NCBI RefSeq assembly: GCF_946902045.1
Contig: NZ_OX336253.1
Span: 558,001-622,000 of the forward strand
Reading direction: 5' to 3'
From: Neisseria sp. Marseille-Q5346
GTDB lineage: Bacteria > Pseudomonadota > Gammaproteobacteria > Burkholderiales > Neisseriaceae
DNA length: 64,000 nucleotides
A program made the translations under genes and the position numbers. The notes below the pieces were generated by a model. It was given only the letters and a program-made list of their open reading frames with translations. It did not search any database and was not told where the DNA came from. This document shows positions 57,430-64,000 of this stretch, one piece after another (within the stretch, counting starts at the first letter, position 1; every line of letters begins with the position of its first letter).

Positions 57430-58371
57430 TTAATCGGCTGAAGGCTGCTGCCCTTTTCTTTCCGCCTTTTTGGCTTCGCGAATGGCTTTAAGTTCTGCCT
57501 CTTTCTGTCTGGCTTTTTTCAGCCAAGTTTCCCATTGGTTTGGCGTTTCCAGCGTGATTCTGCCGATTTTGCCTTCGCGGAAATCAGTCAGGATATTTTC
57601 AGCGGCCTTTTGGTAGTTGACCCGTCCGCCGCTCAAAACCGCACCGCGTTTTTTGGCAATCCACTCCAGCCAAGAAGTATCGTCCCAATGACTGCTTGGA
57701 TCTTTGTCGGCTTGATAACGCTCTTGCAACAGGGCCAGATAATGGCGGCGGAGGTAATCCAAAAGCTCAAGTGCCACTTCTTCTTCATCCAGCGCGTTGC
57801 GTCCAACTGCACCGCCAGCTGCAAGATTGTAACCGCCTTCTTCAACGATAATTTTTGGCCATAACATACCCGGGGTATCGTAAAGCCAGAAATCGTCGGC
57901 AAGGAAAAGGCGCTGTTCGGCTTTGGTAATACCGGGTTCATTACCGGTTTTGGCAGATTTTTTGCCGATCATACCGTTAATCAAGGTGGATTTGCCGACG
58001 TTGGGGATACCGCAAATCAGGACACGCAGCGGCTTCTCAATACCTTGGCGGTGCGGAATCATGGCGCGGCAGGCTTGGGTAATTTTGCCATGTGCGCCGG
58101 TTTCGGAAGAATCAAGCGCAATGGCACGGGTATCTTGGCGGCTGTTGTAGTGTTCGAGCCAAACTTTGGTACGCTCGGGATCGGCAAGATCTTGCTTGTT
58201 TAAGATTTTGAGTTTTGGCTTACCTTTGGACAACTGGGCAAGCAATGGGTTTTCGCTGGAAGCAGGCATACGCGCGTCCAACATCTCAATCACCATATCA
58301 ACGCTTTTAATGCGTTCGGCAATGGCTTTTTTTGCCTTGTTCATGTGGCCGGGAAACCATTGGATAGCCAT
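57430..58371 (-). CDS. rbgA: Ribosome biogenesis GTPase YlqF/RbgA
   Basis: Circularly permuted GTPase (313 residues) acting late in 50S subunit assembly. Motif order is permuted as expected: G4 NKQD (58-61), then G1 GIPNVGKST (121-129), then G3 DTPG (165-168). The N-terminal IQWFPGHMNKAKKAI is the family signature. The C-terminus is Lys/Glu rich. The start at 58371 is the only good one. Alone between DUS hairpins. Confidence 0.95.
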   Translation of the reverse strand: MAIQWFPGHMNKAKKAIAERIKSVDMVIEMLDARMPASSENPLLAQLSKGKPKLKILNKQDLADPERTKVWLEHYNSRQDTRAIALDSSETGAHGKITQACRAMIPHRQGIEKPLRVLICGIPNVGKSTLINGMIGKKSAKTGNEPGITKAEQRLFLADDFWLYDTPGMLWPKIIVEEGGYNLAAGGAVGRNALDEEEVALELLDYLRRHYLALLQERYQADKDPSSHWDDTSWLEWIAKKRGAVLSGGRVNYQKAAENILTDFREGKIGRITLETPNQWETWLKKARQKEAELKAIREAKKAERKGQQPSAD

Positions 58372-58399
58372 GTCTTTTTATTCTTTCTATTCGTATCTG

Positions 58400-58435
58400 A
58401 GGCCGTCTGAAAAATCATTGTTTTTCAGACGGCCT
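58400..58435 (-). terminator. DUS inverted pair ahead of rbgA
   Basis: AGGCCGTCTGAA (58400-58411) and TTCAGACGGCCT (58424-58435), 12-base loop. Ends the small lipoprotein gene. Confidence 0.75.
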
Positions 58436-58464
58436 CGGTATTGGGATAATCGGTCAATCAGTAT

Positions 58465-58701
58465 TTAGAGGTTGCCATGTTCATAGCTGTAATAACCTGC
58501 TTCATCCATACATTGCTCAAACGTTTTGGATGTATTGCCACGTTTGGTTCCATTTTGAACTTGTGATTTGCAGGTATTGATTTGGCGGGAAACTTCAGCT
58601 TCGCTCGCGCCGGTACGGTGCCAACGGTAAGCAGTAACAGGTTCTGTTGCACAAGCGGTCAAGATAAGCAGGGATAATGCGGTCAGACTGATTTTTTTCA
58701 T
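58465..58701 (-). CDS. Small putative lipoprotein
   Basis: A 78-residue predicted lipoprotein: MKKISLTALSLLILTAC (Cys17 lipidated), then TYRWHRTGASEAEVSR-like polar sequence with two more cysteines (INTCKSQ and EQCMDEAGYY). The start at 58701 follows GGAAGAAACC. I do not recognise a family; it resembles the many small cysteine-bearing lipoproteins of Neisseria. It lies 34 bases after rapZ on the same strand, with a single DUS in the gap (near 58716), and may be co-transcribed. Confidence 0.7.
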   Translation of the reverse strand: MKKISLTALSLLILTACATEPVTAYRWHRTGASEAEVSRQINTCKSQVQNGTKRGNTSKTFEQCMDEAGYYSYEHGNL

Positions 58702-58735
58702 GGTTTCTTCCTTTGAGGCCGTCTGAAACGGCAAG

Positions 58736-59590
58736 TTAGCGTCCTGCCAAGCTTTGTGCCTGACGGTGCCGGACAAGGAGTTCGTAACGGCCTTTGAGGC
58801 GCTCGGCCAGTTTTTCCACAACATAAACGGAGCGGTGCTGACCGCCGGTACAACCGATGGCAATCGTTACATAACTGCGGCTCTCTTGTTGCAGGCGCGG
58901 CAACCAGCGGCTAATAAAATGATCGATGTCATCAACCATTTCTTGAACCAACGGCTGCTGGCCCAAATAATCTTGAATAGGCTTGTCCATGCCGGTAAAG
59001 GGGCGCAATTCCGGATCATAATACGGATTGGGCAGGCTGCGCATATCAAACATAAAGTCGGCATTGTTGGGAACGCCGTATTTGAAACCAAAGGATTCAA
59101 GAATGACCAGCAAACCGACACGTTCAATATTGAGCCATTGTTGCACGGCATAACGCAGCTGCTGTGCGTTCATTTTGGACGTATCGATGCAATATGCGAT
59201 GTCTCTAAGCGGGAAGAGCCACTCGCGTTCTTTTTGCAGGCTTTCCAACAAAGTCAGGTTTTGACCGGATAAAGGATGGCCGCGGCGGGTTTCCGAGAAG
59301 CGGCGAACCAACACACCCTCTTCCGCCTCAACAAACAGGACTTCGACCTGATGTCCTTCGTCACGCAAAAATTGGATTTGCTCTTGCGCTTCTTGGATAT
59401 TGATACCGGAACGGATATCAACGCTGACACCAAGCTGAGTTTCTTCGCCGCGTTCAATATGGTACAACACCAGCGAAGGCAACATTTCCAAAGGCAGATT
59501 ATCAACGCAATAAAAGCCTGAATCTTCGAGTTGTTTGAGGGCTACGGATTTTCCTGAGCCGGATAAGCCGCTAATCAGGACGATTTTCAT
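58736..59590 (-). CDS. rapZ: RNase adapter / nucleotide-binding protein RapZ
   Basis: A 284-residue RapZ protein. P-loop [11 protein letters not shown] (7-17) at the N-terminus; C-terminal domain with [20 protein letters not shown]. In E. coli it presents GlmZ RNA to RNase E and binds glucosamine-6-phosphate; the role in Neisseria is inferred. The start at 59590 overlaps the hprK stop by 20 bases, so the pair is coupled. The frame is open 35 codons further upstream but only as hprK antisense-free overlap without RapZ character. Confidence 0.93.
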   Translation of the reverse strand: MKIVLISGLSGSGKSVALKQLEDSGFYCVDNLPLEMLPSLVLYHIERGEETQLGVSVDIRSGINIQEAQEQIQFLRDEGHQVEVLFVEAEEGVLVRRFSETRRGHPLSGQNLTLLESLQKEREWLFPLRDIAYCIDTSKMNAQQLRYAVQQWLNIERVGLLVILESFGFKYGVPNNADFMFDMRSLPNPYYDPELRPFTGMDKPIQDYLGQQPLVQEMVDDIDHFISRWLPRLQQESRSYVTIAIGCTGGQHRSVYVVEKLAERLKGRYELLVRHRQAQSLAGR

Positions 59591-60533
59591 GATTTTGTTC
59601 GTTTTCTTTGAGTTGTGTTTGATGGCGTTCGAGGAATTCTTTGGTGCTGTCTTTACCGCGCAATTGAAGGATGTAATTGCGCACTGCAGCTTCAACCAAT
59701 ACTGCTAAGTTTCGACCGATTGCAACAGGCAGGGTAACGGAACGGACGCTGACGTTGAGGATAGATTCTGTTTCGGTACGGATGCTCAATCGATCGAGTT
59801 GTTTCATGTATCCGTCGTCGGCCGGAACCAAATTAATAATCAGCTGGAGGATTTTTTTCGGACGGATAGAGGTTTCGCCAAAAATGTGGCGGATATTGAG
59901 TATGCCCAAGCCGCGTACTTCGAGGAAATCACGCAGCATAGGCGGACAACGGCCTTCCAGCATTTCCGGGCCGGTACGGAAAAGTTCGACCGCATCATCG
60001 GCAATCAGGCTGTGGCCGCGCGAAATCAGCTCCAATGCCAATTCGCTCTTACCCAAGCCGGATTGTCCGGTAATGAGTACGCCCACTTCAAATACATCCA
60101 AAAATACGCCGTGCTTGATGGTGGAAGTCGCCAATGTACGTTGCAGATAAATCCGCAAAACGTCCATCAAGTGCGGACTTTCCTGCTTGGAAGTCAGCAA
60201 GGGGATGCTGTTGGTATGGCAATAATCGCGCAATTTGGGCGAAACAGACAAGCCGTTGGCAACGATGACCAAAGACATAGGGATGTCGAAAAGCTCGCCG
60301 AAATCGTAGTTGAGCTCGCCCGATTCCAAGCGGCGCAAATATTCGGCTTCGGCTACGCCGACAACTTGAATTTGGTTGGGATGGATAAAGTTTAAGTGGC
60401 CGACCAAGGCCAAGACGGGTTTATCGGCTTCGACACCGATACGGTTGTCCGCGCCGGAATTGCCGGCAGCCCAAGCAAGTTCGAGTTTGTGCTGATTGTC
60501 GGAAAACAGGCGGCGGACGGATATGCTGGGCAT
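59571..60533 (-). CDS. hprK: HPr kinase/phosphorylase
   Basis: A 320-residue bifunctional enzyme that phosphorylates and dephosphorylates HPr on serine. The P-loop is GQSGLGKS (156-163), preceded by catalytic His141 in KHGVFLDV. The signature [10 protein letters not shown] follows near residue 205. No full sugar PTS is visible; in Neisseria and related Proteobacteria hprK sits with ptsN and rapZ as here, suggesting a regulatory PTS. It begins 3 bases after the ptsN stop and overlaps rapZ. Confidence 0.95.
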   Translation of the reverse strand: MPSISVRRLFSDNQHKLELAWAAGNSGADNRIGVEADKPVLALVGHLNFIHPNQIQVVGVAEAEYLRRLESGELNYDFGELFDIPMSLVIVANGLSVSPKLRDYCHTNSIPLLTSKQESPHLMDVLRIYLQRTLATSTIKHGVFLDVFEVGVLITGQSGLGKSELALELISRGHSLIADDAVELFRTGPEMLEGRCPPMLRDFLEVRGLGILNIRHIFGETSIRPKKILQLIINLVPADDGYMKQLDRLSIRTETESILNVSVRSVTLPVAIGRNLAVLVEAAVRNYILQLRGKDSTKEFLERHQTQLKENEQNHENRPD

Positions 60534-60536
60534 GAA

Positions 60537-60986
60537 TTACTCTTCGCTCAGGAGTGTGCGTACTTCTTCGGCAGAAGTAGCGGCCATCAACGCTTCACGG
60601 ATGGCTTTTTGAGAGAATCTACCGGCCAGTTTGGACAAGACTTCCAAATGTTCGCCGGTAGCGTTTTCAGGCACAAGCAGGATGAAAATCAGAGAAACGG
60701 GTTTGCCGTCGGGCGCATCAAAGGCGACCGGTTCTTTGGTGCGGATAAATGCACCGGTGGCTTTTTTCACGCATGCGTGACGGCCATGGGGAATCGCCAC
60801 CCCCTGCCCCAAACCGGTCGAACCGAGTTTTTCACGGGCAAACAGGCAGTCGAACACGTTGGTATTCGGTAATTCTGCTTCATTCTCCAGCAGCTGTGCA
60901 GCCTCTTCAAACAGACGCTTTTTGCTGCTGACTTCCAAATCCAAAACGATATGGGACAAAGGTAAAATTTCGCCGATCAGGCTCAT
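60537..60986 (-). CDS. ptsN: PTS IIA-like nitrogen regulatory protein PtsN
   Basis: A 149-residue EIIA(Ntr). The phosphorylated histidine is His67 in GVAIPHGRHA. The region FAREKLGSTGLG before it and EHLEVLSKLAGRFS after it are typical. The start at 60986 is conserved; 35 more codons are open upstream without family resemblance. First gene of the ptsN-hprK-rapZ unit, which links phosphorelay state to metabolism. Confidence 0.94.
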   Translation of the reverse strand: MSLIGEILPLSHIVLDLEVSSKKRLFEEAAQLLENEAELPNTNVFDCLFAREKLGSTGLGQGVAIPHGRHACVKKATGAFIRTKEPVAFDAPDGKPVSLIFILLVPENATGEHLEVLSKLAGRFSQKAIREALMAATSAEEVRTLLSEE

Positions 60987-61193
60987 GTGTATCTCTTTTA
61001 AATGTCGCAAAACAATGGGATTGTACCGATTGTCGGTGCAAATCTCAATCCTGAAGGCGTAATTTACACTCGCCCTGCTAACATTTTCCATGTTGTTTTT
61101 GATATTTTTTAACGAGCTAAAAATAAGCCAACTGCTTGCTTATATTGGATTTAAAGTAAAAATTCTATCATTAGCCAAACTATGATTCAAATG

Positions 61194-61222
61194 AAAAGGG
61201 GTATGTCCGGCATACCCCTTTT
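61194..61222. terminator. Perfect hairpin terminator between ubiA and ptsN
   Basis: AAAAGGGGTATG and CATACCCCTTTT form a perfect 12 bp stem with loop TCCGG. It ends ubiA on the minus strand and is not DUS-based. A single DUS follows at 61230-61241. The remaining 200 bases before ptsN are A+T rich. Confidence 0.85.
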
Positions 61223-61254
61223 CCCTTCTTTTCAGACGGCCTCAACCTAGTTTT

Positions 61255-62175
61255 TTAAAACAATTTGGAAACCAAAAACAACCAGAAATAATGGCAGACC
61301 AATCCGCAAAACCACGCCAAGCCGATGCGGTTGTTGGCCAAAAACGTTTGGAAGCACAACTGGCGGTCGCGCGTGCGGATGGCTGCATATTGCTGGCACT
61401 GCCAATACGCGGTTATCGGCAATACCAGCCAATAAGGCCAAGTTGCGCCGATTTTAATACCCAGCACCACCATCAATACGGTAAACCAAAAATGGCAAAG
61501 CATAGAGGCGGTAATGTCGTGATGGCCAAATGTGATTGCCGAAGTTTTGATGCCAATTTTCAAATCGTCTTCTTTGTCCGCCATGGCATAAATCGTGTCG
61601 TAAGCCAACGTCCATAAGGCATTGGCGGTAAACATCAGCCACGCTTCGGAAGGCACTCGGCCTTGCACGGCGGCAAAGGCCATGGGAATGCCGAACGAAA
61701 ATGCCAGTCCTAAATAAAACTGCGGCAACGGGAAAAAGCGTTTGGTAAAGGGATATGTGATGGCCAGGAACAAGGCCGGAAGGCTCATCAGCCAAGTAAA
61801 GCGGTTGAGCTGCACCAAGCATAAAGCTGCCATCAGACACAACATGACGGTCAAAAGCAGCGCTTCGATTTTAGAAACCAAACCTTTGGCAAACGGGCGG
61901 TTTTTAGTGCGCTCTACTGCACCGTCAAAATTGCGGTCGGCAAAGTCATTTACCACGCAACCTGCGCTGCGCATCAAAAATGTGCCTGCGCTAAAGGCAA
62001 GAAAAATATCCGCGTCAGGAACGCCTTTAGACGCAATCCACAATGCCCAATAAGTCGGCCACAGCAAAAGCAGTGTGCCAATGGGTTTGTCGACGCGCAT
62101 CAGTTTGGCGTATATCACCATCCGTCCGACAGCGTAACGCGGTAGAAATTGTAGAAAAAAGCGCCTTATGTTCAT
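61255..62175 (-). CDS. ubiA: 4-hydroxybenzoate polyprenyltransferase
   Basis: Integral membrane prenyltransferase (306 residues) attaching the isoprenoid tail to 4-hydroxybenzoate in ubiquinone synthesis. The first Asp-rich motif is [19 protein letters not shown] (about 75-93); the second is [17 protein letters not shown] (about 192-208). About eight helices. It precedes nothing else on its strand before the terminator. ubiC, which makes its substrate, is upstream on the same strand across a 170-base gap. Confidence 0.95.
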   Translation of the reverse strand: MNIRRFFLQFLPRYAVGRMVIYAKLMRVDKPIGTLLLLWPTYWALWIASKGVPDADIFLAFSAGTFLMRSAGCVVNDFADRNFDGAVERTKNRPFAKGLVSKIEALLLTVMLCLMAALCLVQLNRFTWLMSLPALFLAITYPFTKRFFPLPQFYLGLAFSFGIPMAFAAVQGRVPSEAWLMFTANALWTLAYDTIYAMADKEDDLKIGIKTSAITFGHHDITASMLCHFWFTVLMVVLGIKIGATWPYWLVLPITAYWQCQQYAAIRTRDRQLCFQTFLANNRIGLAWFCGLVCHYFWLFLVSKLF

Positions 62176-62348
62176 TGATGTAATGTGTCGTTGTTTATGT
62201 GTCGATTCGGAAGGAAAGGCTTTTTAGAGCCTTAGCTCTTATTATAATTTATTGCCGTCTGAAATCAAACAGATCTTAACAATTTAATTTATTGTATTAT
62301 ATCAGAATTATGACAAACATCGGTAAACGGTTTTATTTTCAGACAGCC

Positions 62349-62843
62349 TTAGCGGTATAAATCTATTAATTTCAATAAGAAATATTCTGTTAATTCCAAT
62401 GTTTCGCCGTTCCAATCGAAATACGAACGGCGCGCGGTAACAGGCCGTCTGAAAGATGGATGGTCGAAATCTTCAAAACGAAGAAACTCAAAATCCGAAC
62501 GCTTCAACGGCAATGTACCGTCAAACAGGCGCTCGCCCAAAGGCTGCGTTCCGCAATCCAATAATTCTGTCCATAGACTGCTGTCCGGCCGGCACGCGCT
62601 TCTGGCTTGTATCACTGTTTCGCCGTCCAGTTTGAGCAAAACATCGCGCACAAAGATTTCGTCTCCATTTTCCACTCCCTTCGTCAAACCCAAATACACC
62701 GGCTCGACTGAAAAATCCTTACCGGAAGCGCGCAAAGCGGCAGTTAGCGAAGAAACGGTCAGCAGATGTTCGGCCTTAGACGGCAAAAGACTTGAAGCTT
62801 CGGCATGTGAACAAAGCGTGCCACGCGGTATATCAAGCTCCAT
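62349..62843 (-). CDS. ubiC: Chorismate pyruvate-lyase
   Basis: A 164-residue chorismate lyase giving 4-hydroxybenzoate and pyruvate. Recognisable features: [28 protein letters not shown] and the C-terminal [14 protein letters not shown], as in the UbiC fold. The start ATG 62843 overlaps the bioD stop region (62833-62843), so it is translated with bioD. 4-Hydroxybenzoate could also supply aryl polyene head groups, but this is inference. A degenerate DUS lies just past the stop (near 62337). Confidence 0.82.
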   Translation of the reverse strand: MELDIPRGTLCSHAEASSLLPSKAEHLLTVSSLTAALRASGKDFSVEPVYLGLTKGVENGDEIFVRDVLLKLDGETVIQARSACRPDSSLWTELLDCGTQPLGERLFDGTLPLKRSDFEFLRFEDFDHPSFRRPVTARRSYFDWNGETLELTEYFLLKLIDLYR

Positions 62844-63489
62844 CTGACACCTCTGTCTTGGCCAATTCCTGCCATTTGGCTTCAGGAAACTCATCTTTCA
62901 GACGGCCTTTAAGATATTCCAAAGTATCGCCGGCAACGGTTTCATCTTTGCTGTCGTGAATATGGTTGAAAATCAGGCTGTGCAACCGGATGCCGTATTG
63001 TTTGAGCGCAGCGAAGCTGAGCAGGGTGTGGTTGATGCTACCGAGCCGTCCGCTGGTAACGAGGATGACGGGATAAGCCTGTTGCTGAATATAATCAATA
63101 GTCAACAAATCTTCCGTCAGTGGAACCATCAATCCGCCCGCACCTTCGACCAAGACGATTTCGTATTGCGCCGCCAATTCTTGCGTGGCGATACGGATTT
63201 TGTCTAAATCCAAAGCCCTGCCGTCCAGTCGGGCAGCGAGATGGGGCGAGGCCGGATAACTGAAGATTTCGGGCATGGTCAGCCCTTGTTTGTCGGCTTC
63301 TTGTATGGGTATGCCCATGATTTTACGGTGGACGGCGATGTCGTCGGCGATGTTTTGACAACCGGTTTGCACGGGCTTTTGCGTAATCACGCTTTTGCCT
63401 TTCTGCAATAATTGTTTTGCCAATACGCCGGTGGCGACGGTTTTGCCGATGTCCGTATCAATGCCGCTGACGAAGTAAACGCCTTTCAT
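62833..63489 (-). CDS. bioD: Dethiobiotin synthetase
   Basis: A 218-residue enzyme of biotin synthesis, closing the ureido ring of dethiobiotin from diaminopelargonate with ATP and CO2. The P-loop-like [13 protein letters not shown] (9-21) and the [18 protein letters not shown] motif are present. The start at 63489 overlaps the bioA stop by 4 bases (ATGA). A 110-codon open extension upstream is a shadow of bioA. Order bioA-bioD-ubiC on the minus strand, all overlapping. Confidence 0.95.
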   Translation of the reverse strand: MKGVYFVSGIDTDIGKTVATGVLAKQLLQKGKSVITQKPVQTGCQNIADDIAVHRKIMGIPIQEADKQGLTMPEIFSYPASPHLAARLDGRALDLDKIRIATQELAAQYEIVLVEGAGGLMVPLTEDLLTIDYIQQQAYPVILVTSGRLGSINHTLLSFAALKQYGIRLHSLIFNHIHDSKDETVAGDTLEYLKGRLKDEFPEAKWQELAKTEVSDGA

Positions 63490-64000
63490 TTGTTGTATTC
63501 CTTCAAAATGTGTACGGTTTTGTCGGCAAGTTCGGTCAAGAGGCCGTCTGAAATAATGTAAGGCGGCATCAAATACACCAGCCTGCCGAATGGGCGCACC
63601 CAAATCCCCTGCGCCACGCAATCCGCTTGAAAACGCGCCATATCCACGCCTTTTTCCAACTCGATCACCCCGATGGCACCCAAAACGCGCACGTCTTTTA
63701 CGCCGCGAATGTCCCATGCGGTTTTCAGACGACCTTTCAGGATGCTTTCGATGCGGCGGATATTTGCCTGCCAATCCTGAGACAAAAGCAGCTTGACCGA
63801 AGCGCAGGCAACGGCACACGCCAGCGGGTTTGCCATAAACGTCGGTCCGTGCATAAACACGCCCGCTTCGCCGCGCGAAATCGTTTCAGTGACTTTTTGC
63901 GAAGTGATTGCCGCCGCCAGCGTCATATAGCCGCCGCTCAAGCCTTTACCGATACACATAATATCCGGCACGACCTCCGCGTGTTCGCAGGCAAACATCT
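63486..64000 (-). CDS. bioA: Adenosylmethionine-8-amino-7-oxononanoate aminotransferase, partial
   Basis: The C-terminal 171 residues of BioA, which uses S-adenosylmethionine as amino donor to make 7,8-diaminopelargonate. The PLP lysine lies in [16 protein letters not shown] at the start of the visible part. [15 protein letters not shown] and [15 protein letters not shown] are typical. The N-terminal part lies beyond the window. It overlaps bioD by 4 bases. One mucDUS-type copy (TTCAGACGACCT) lies near 63725. Confidence 0.95.
   Translation of the reverse strand, partial: MFACEHAEVVPDIMCIGKGLSGGYMTLAAAITSQKVTETISRGEAGVFMHGPTFMANPLACAVACASVKLLLSQDWQANIRRIESILKGRLKTAWDIRGVKDVRVLGAIGVIELEKGVDMARFQADCVAQGIWVRPFGRLVYLMPPYIISDGLLTELADKTVHILKEYNK

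Noticed and set aside
63490..63819. 110-codon N-terminal extension of bioD
   Set aside because: It overlaps bioA in another frame and does not resemble any BioD; the true start is the ATGA overlap at 63489.

Overview
The window is a piece of a Neisseria-type (betaproteobacterial, Neisseriaceae) chromosome. The strongest marker is the 10-mer GCCGTCTGAA, usually as the 12-mer AGGCCGTCTGAA. This is the AG dialect of the neisserial DNA uptake sequence (DUS). It occurs dozens of times, singly inside genes and as inverted pairs that act as terminators between genes. Gene content agrees: gatCAB, radA, zipA, monomeric icd, dapC, the hprK/rapZ/ptsN group and neisserial-type Zur boxes. A complete mreBCD-mrdA-rodA elongation operon argues against N. 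meningitidis and N. gonorrhoeae, which are known to lack MreB. It suggests a rod-shaped or at least elongasome-bearing AG-DUS commensal. I cannot name the species. No insertion sequence, prophage, rRNA operon or CRISPR array was seen.

Layout. 1-4393: gatC-gatA-gatB on the minus strand, interrupted by a low-GC virK-like gene and a TRIC-type channel gene. 4618-10872: cell-elongation operon plus marC. 10952-18000: aldehyde dehydrogenase, malic enzyme, tmk, mltG, ampD, a candidate small RNA or leader, and zipA. 18097-23107: ligA, galU, trkH. 23247-24332: Zur-controlled zinc-free ribosomal proteins L31/L36, followed by a His-rich lysozyme-inhibitor-like lipoprotein. 24552-31947: ileS, ribF and several small or AT-rich accessory genes, then an OmpA-like lipoprotein. 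32112-34720: nitronate monooxygenase, then a roughly 1 kb CMD/MerR segment carrying uptake sequences of other Neisseriaceae genera, then a gene remnant. 34783-42430: dapC, rubredoxin, acyl-CoA dehydrogenase, AhpD-like protein, ruvX-algH, creA and an EnvC-like factor. 42645-47336: ctpA, radA, a Zur-boxed DUF4198 protein, rluE and tRNA-Ser. 47536-57373: a lipoprotein, then an aryl-polyene-like set (phosphopantetheinyl transferase, MMPL exporter, halogenase-like flavoenzyme, DUF3261 lipoprotein, ketosynthase, and a LolA-like protein beyond icd). 57430-64000: rbgA, rapZ-hprK-ptsN, ubiA, ubiC-bioD-bioA.

How the genes work together. Peptidoglycan metabolism is heavily represented: synthesis (MreBCD/PBP2/RodA), cutting and recycling (MltG, AmpD), hydrolase activation (EnvC-like) and division (ZipA). 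Two separate loci carry near-perfect Zur operators and encode zinc-sparing or possible zinc-handling functions. The most notable accessory system is the partial aryl-polyene-like locus with a flavin-halogenase-like enzyme; its ACP, ligase, ketoreductase and dehydratase genes are not in the window. The clearest sign of recent transfer is the CMD/MerR segment bracketed by Kingella-, Eikenella- and Simonsiella-type uptake sequences.

All assignments come from reading the sequence and recalling protein families; no database search was run.
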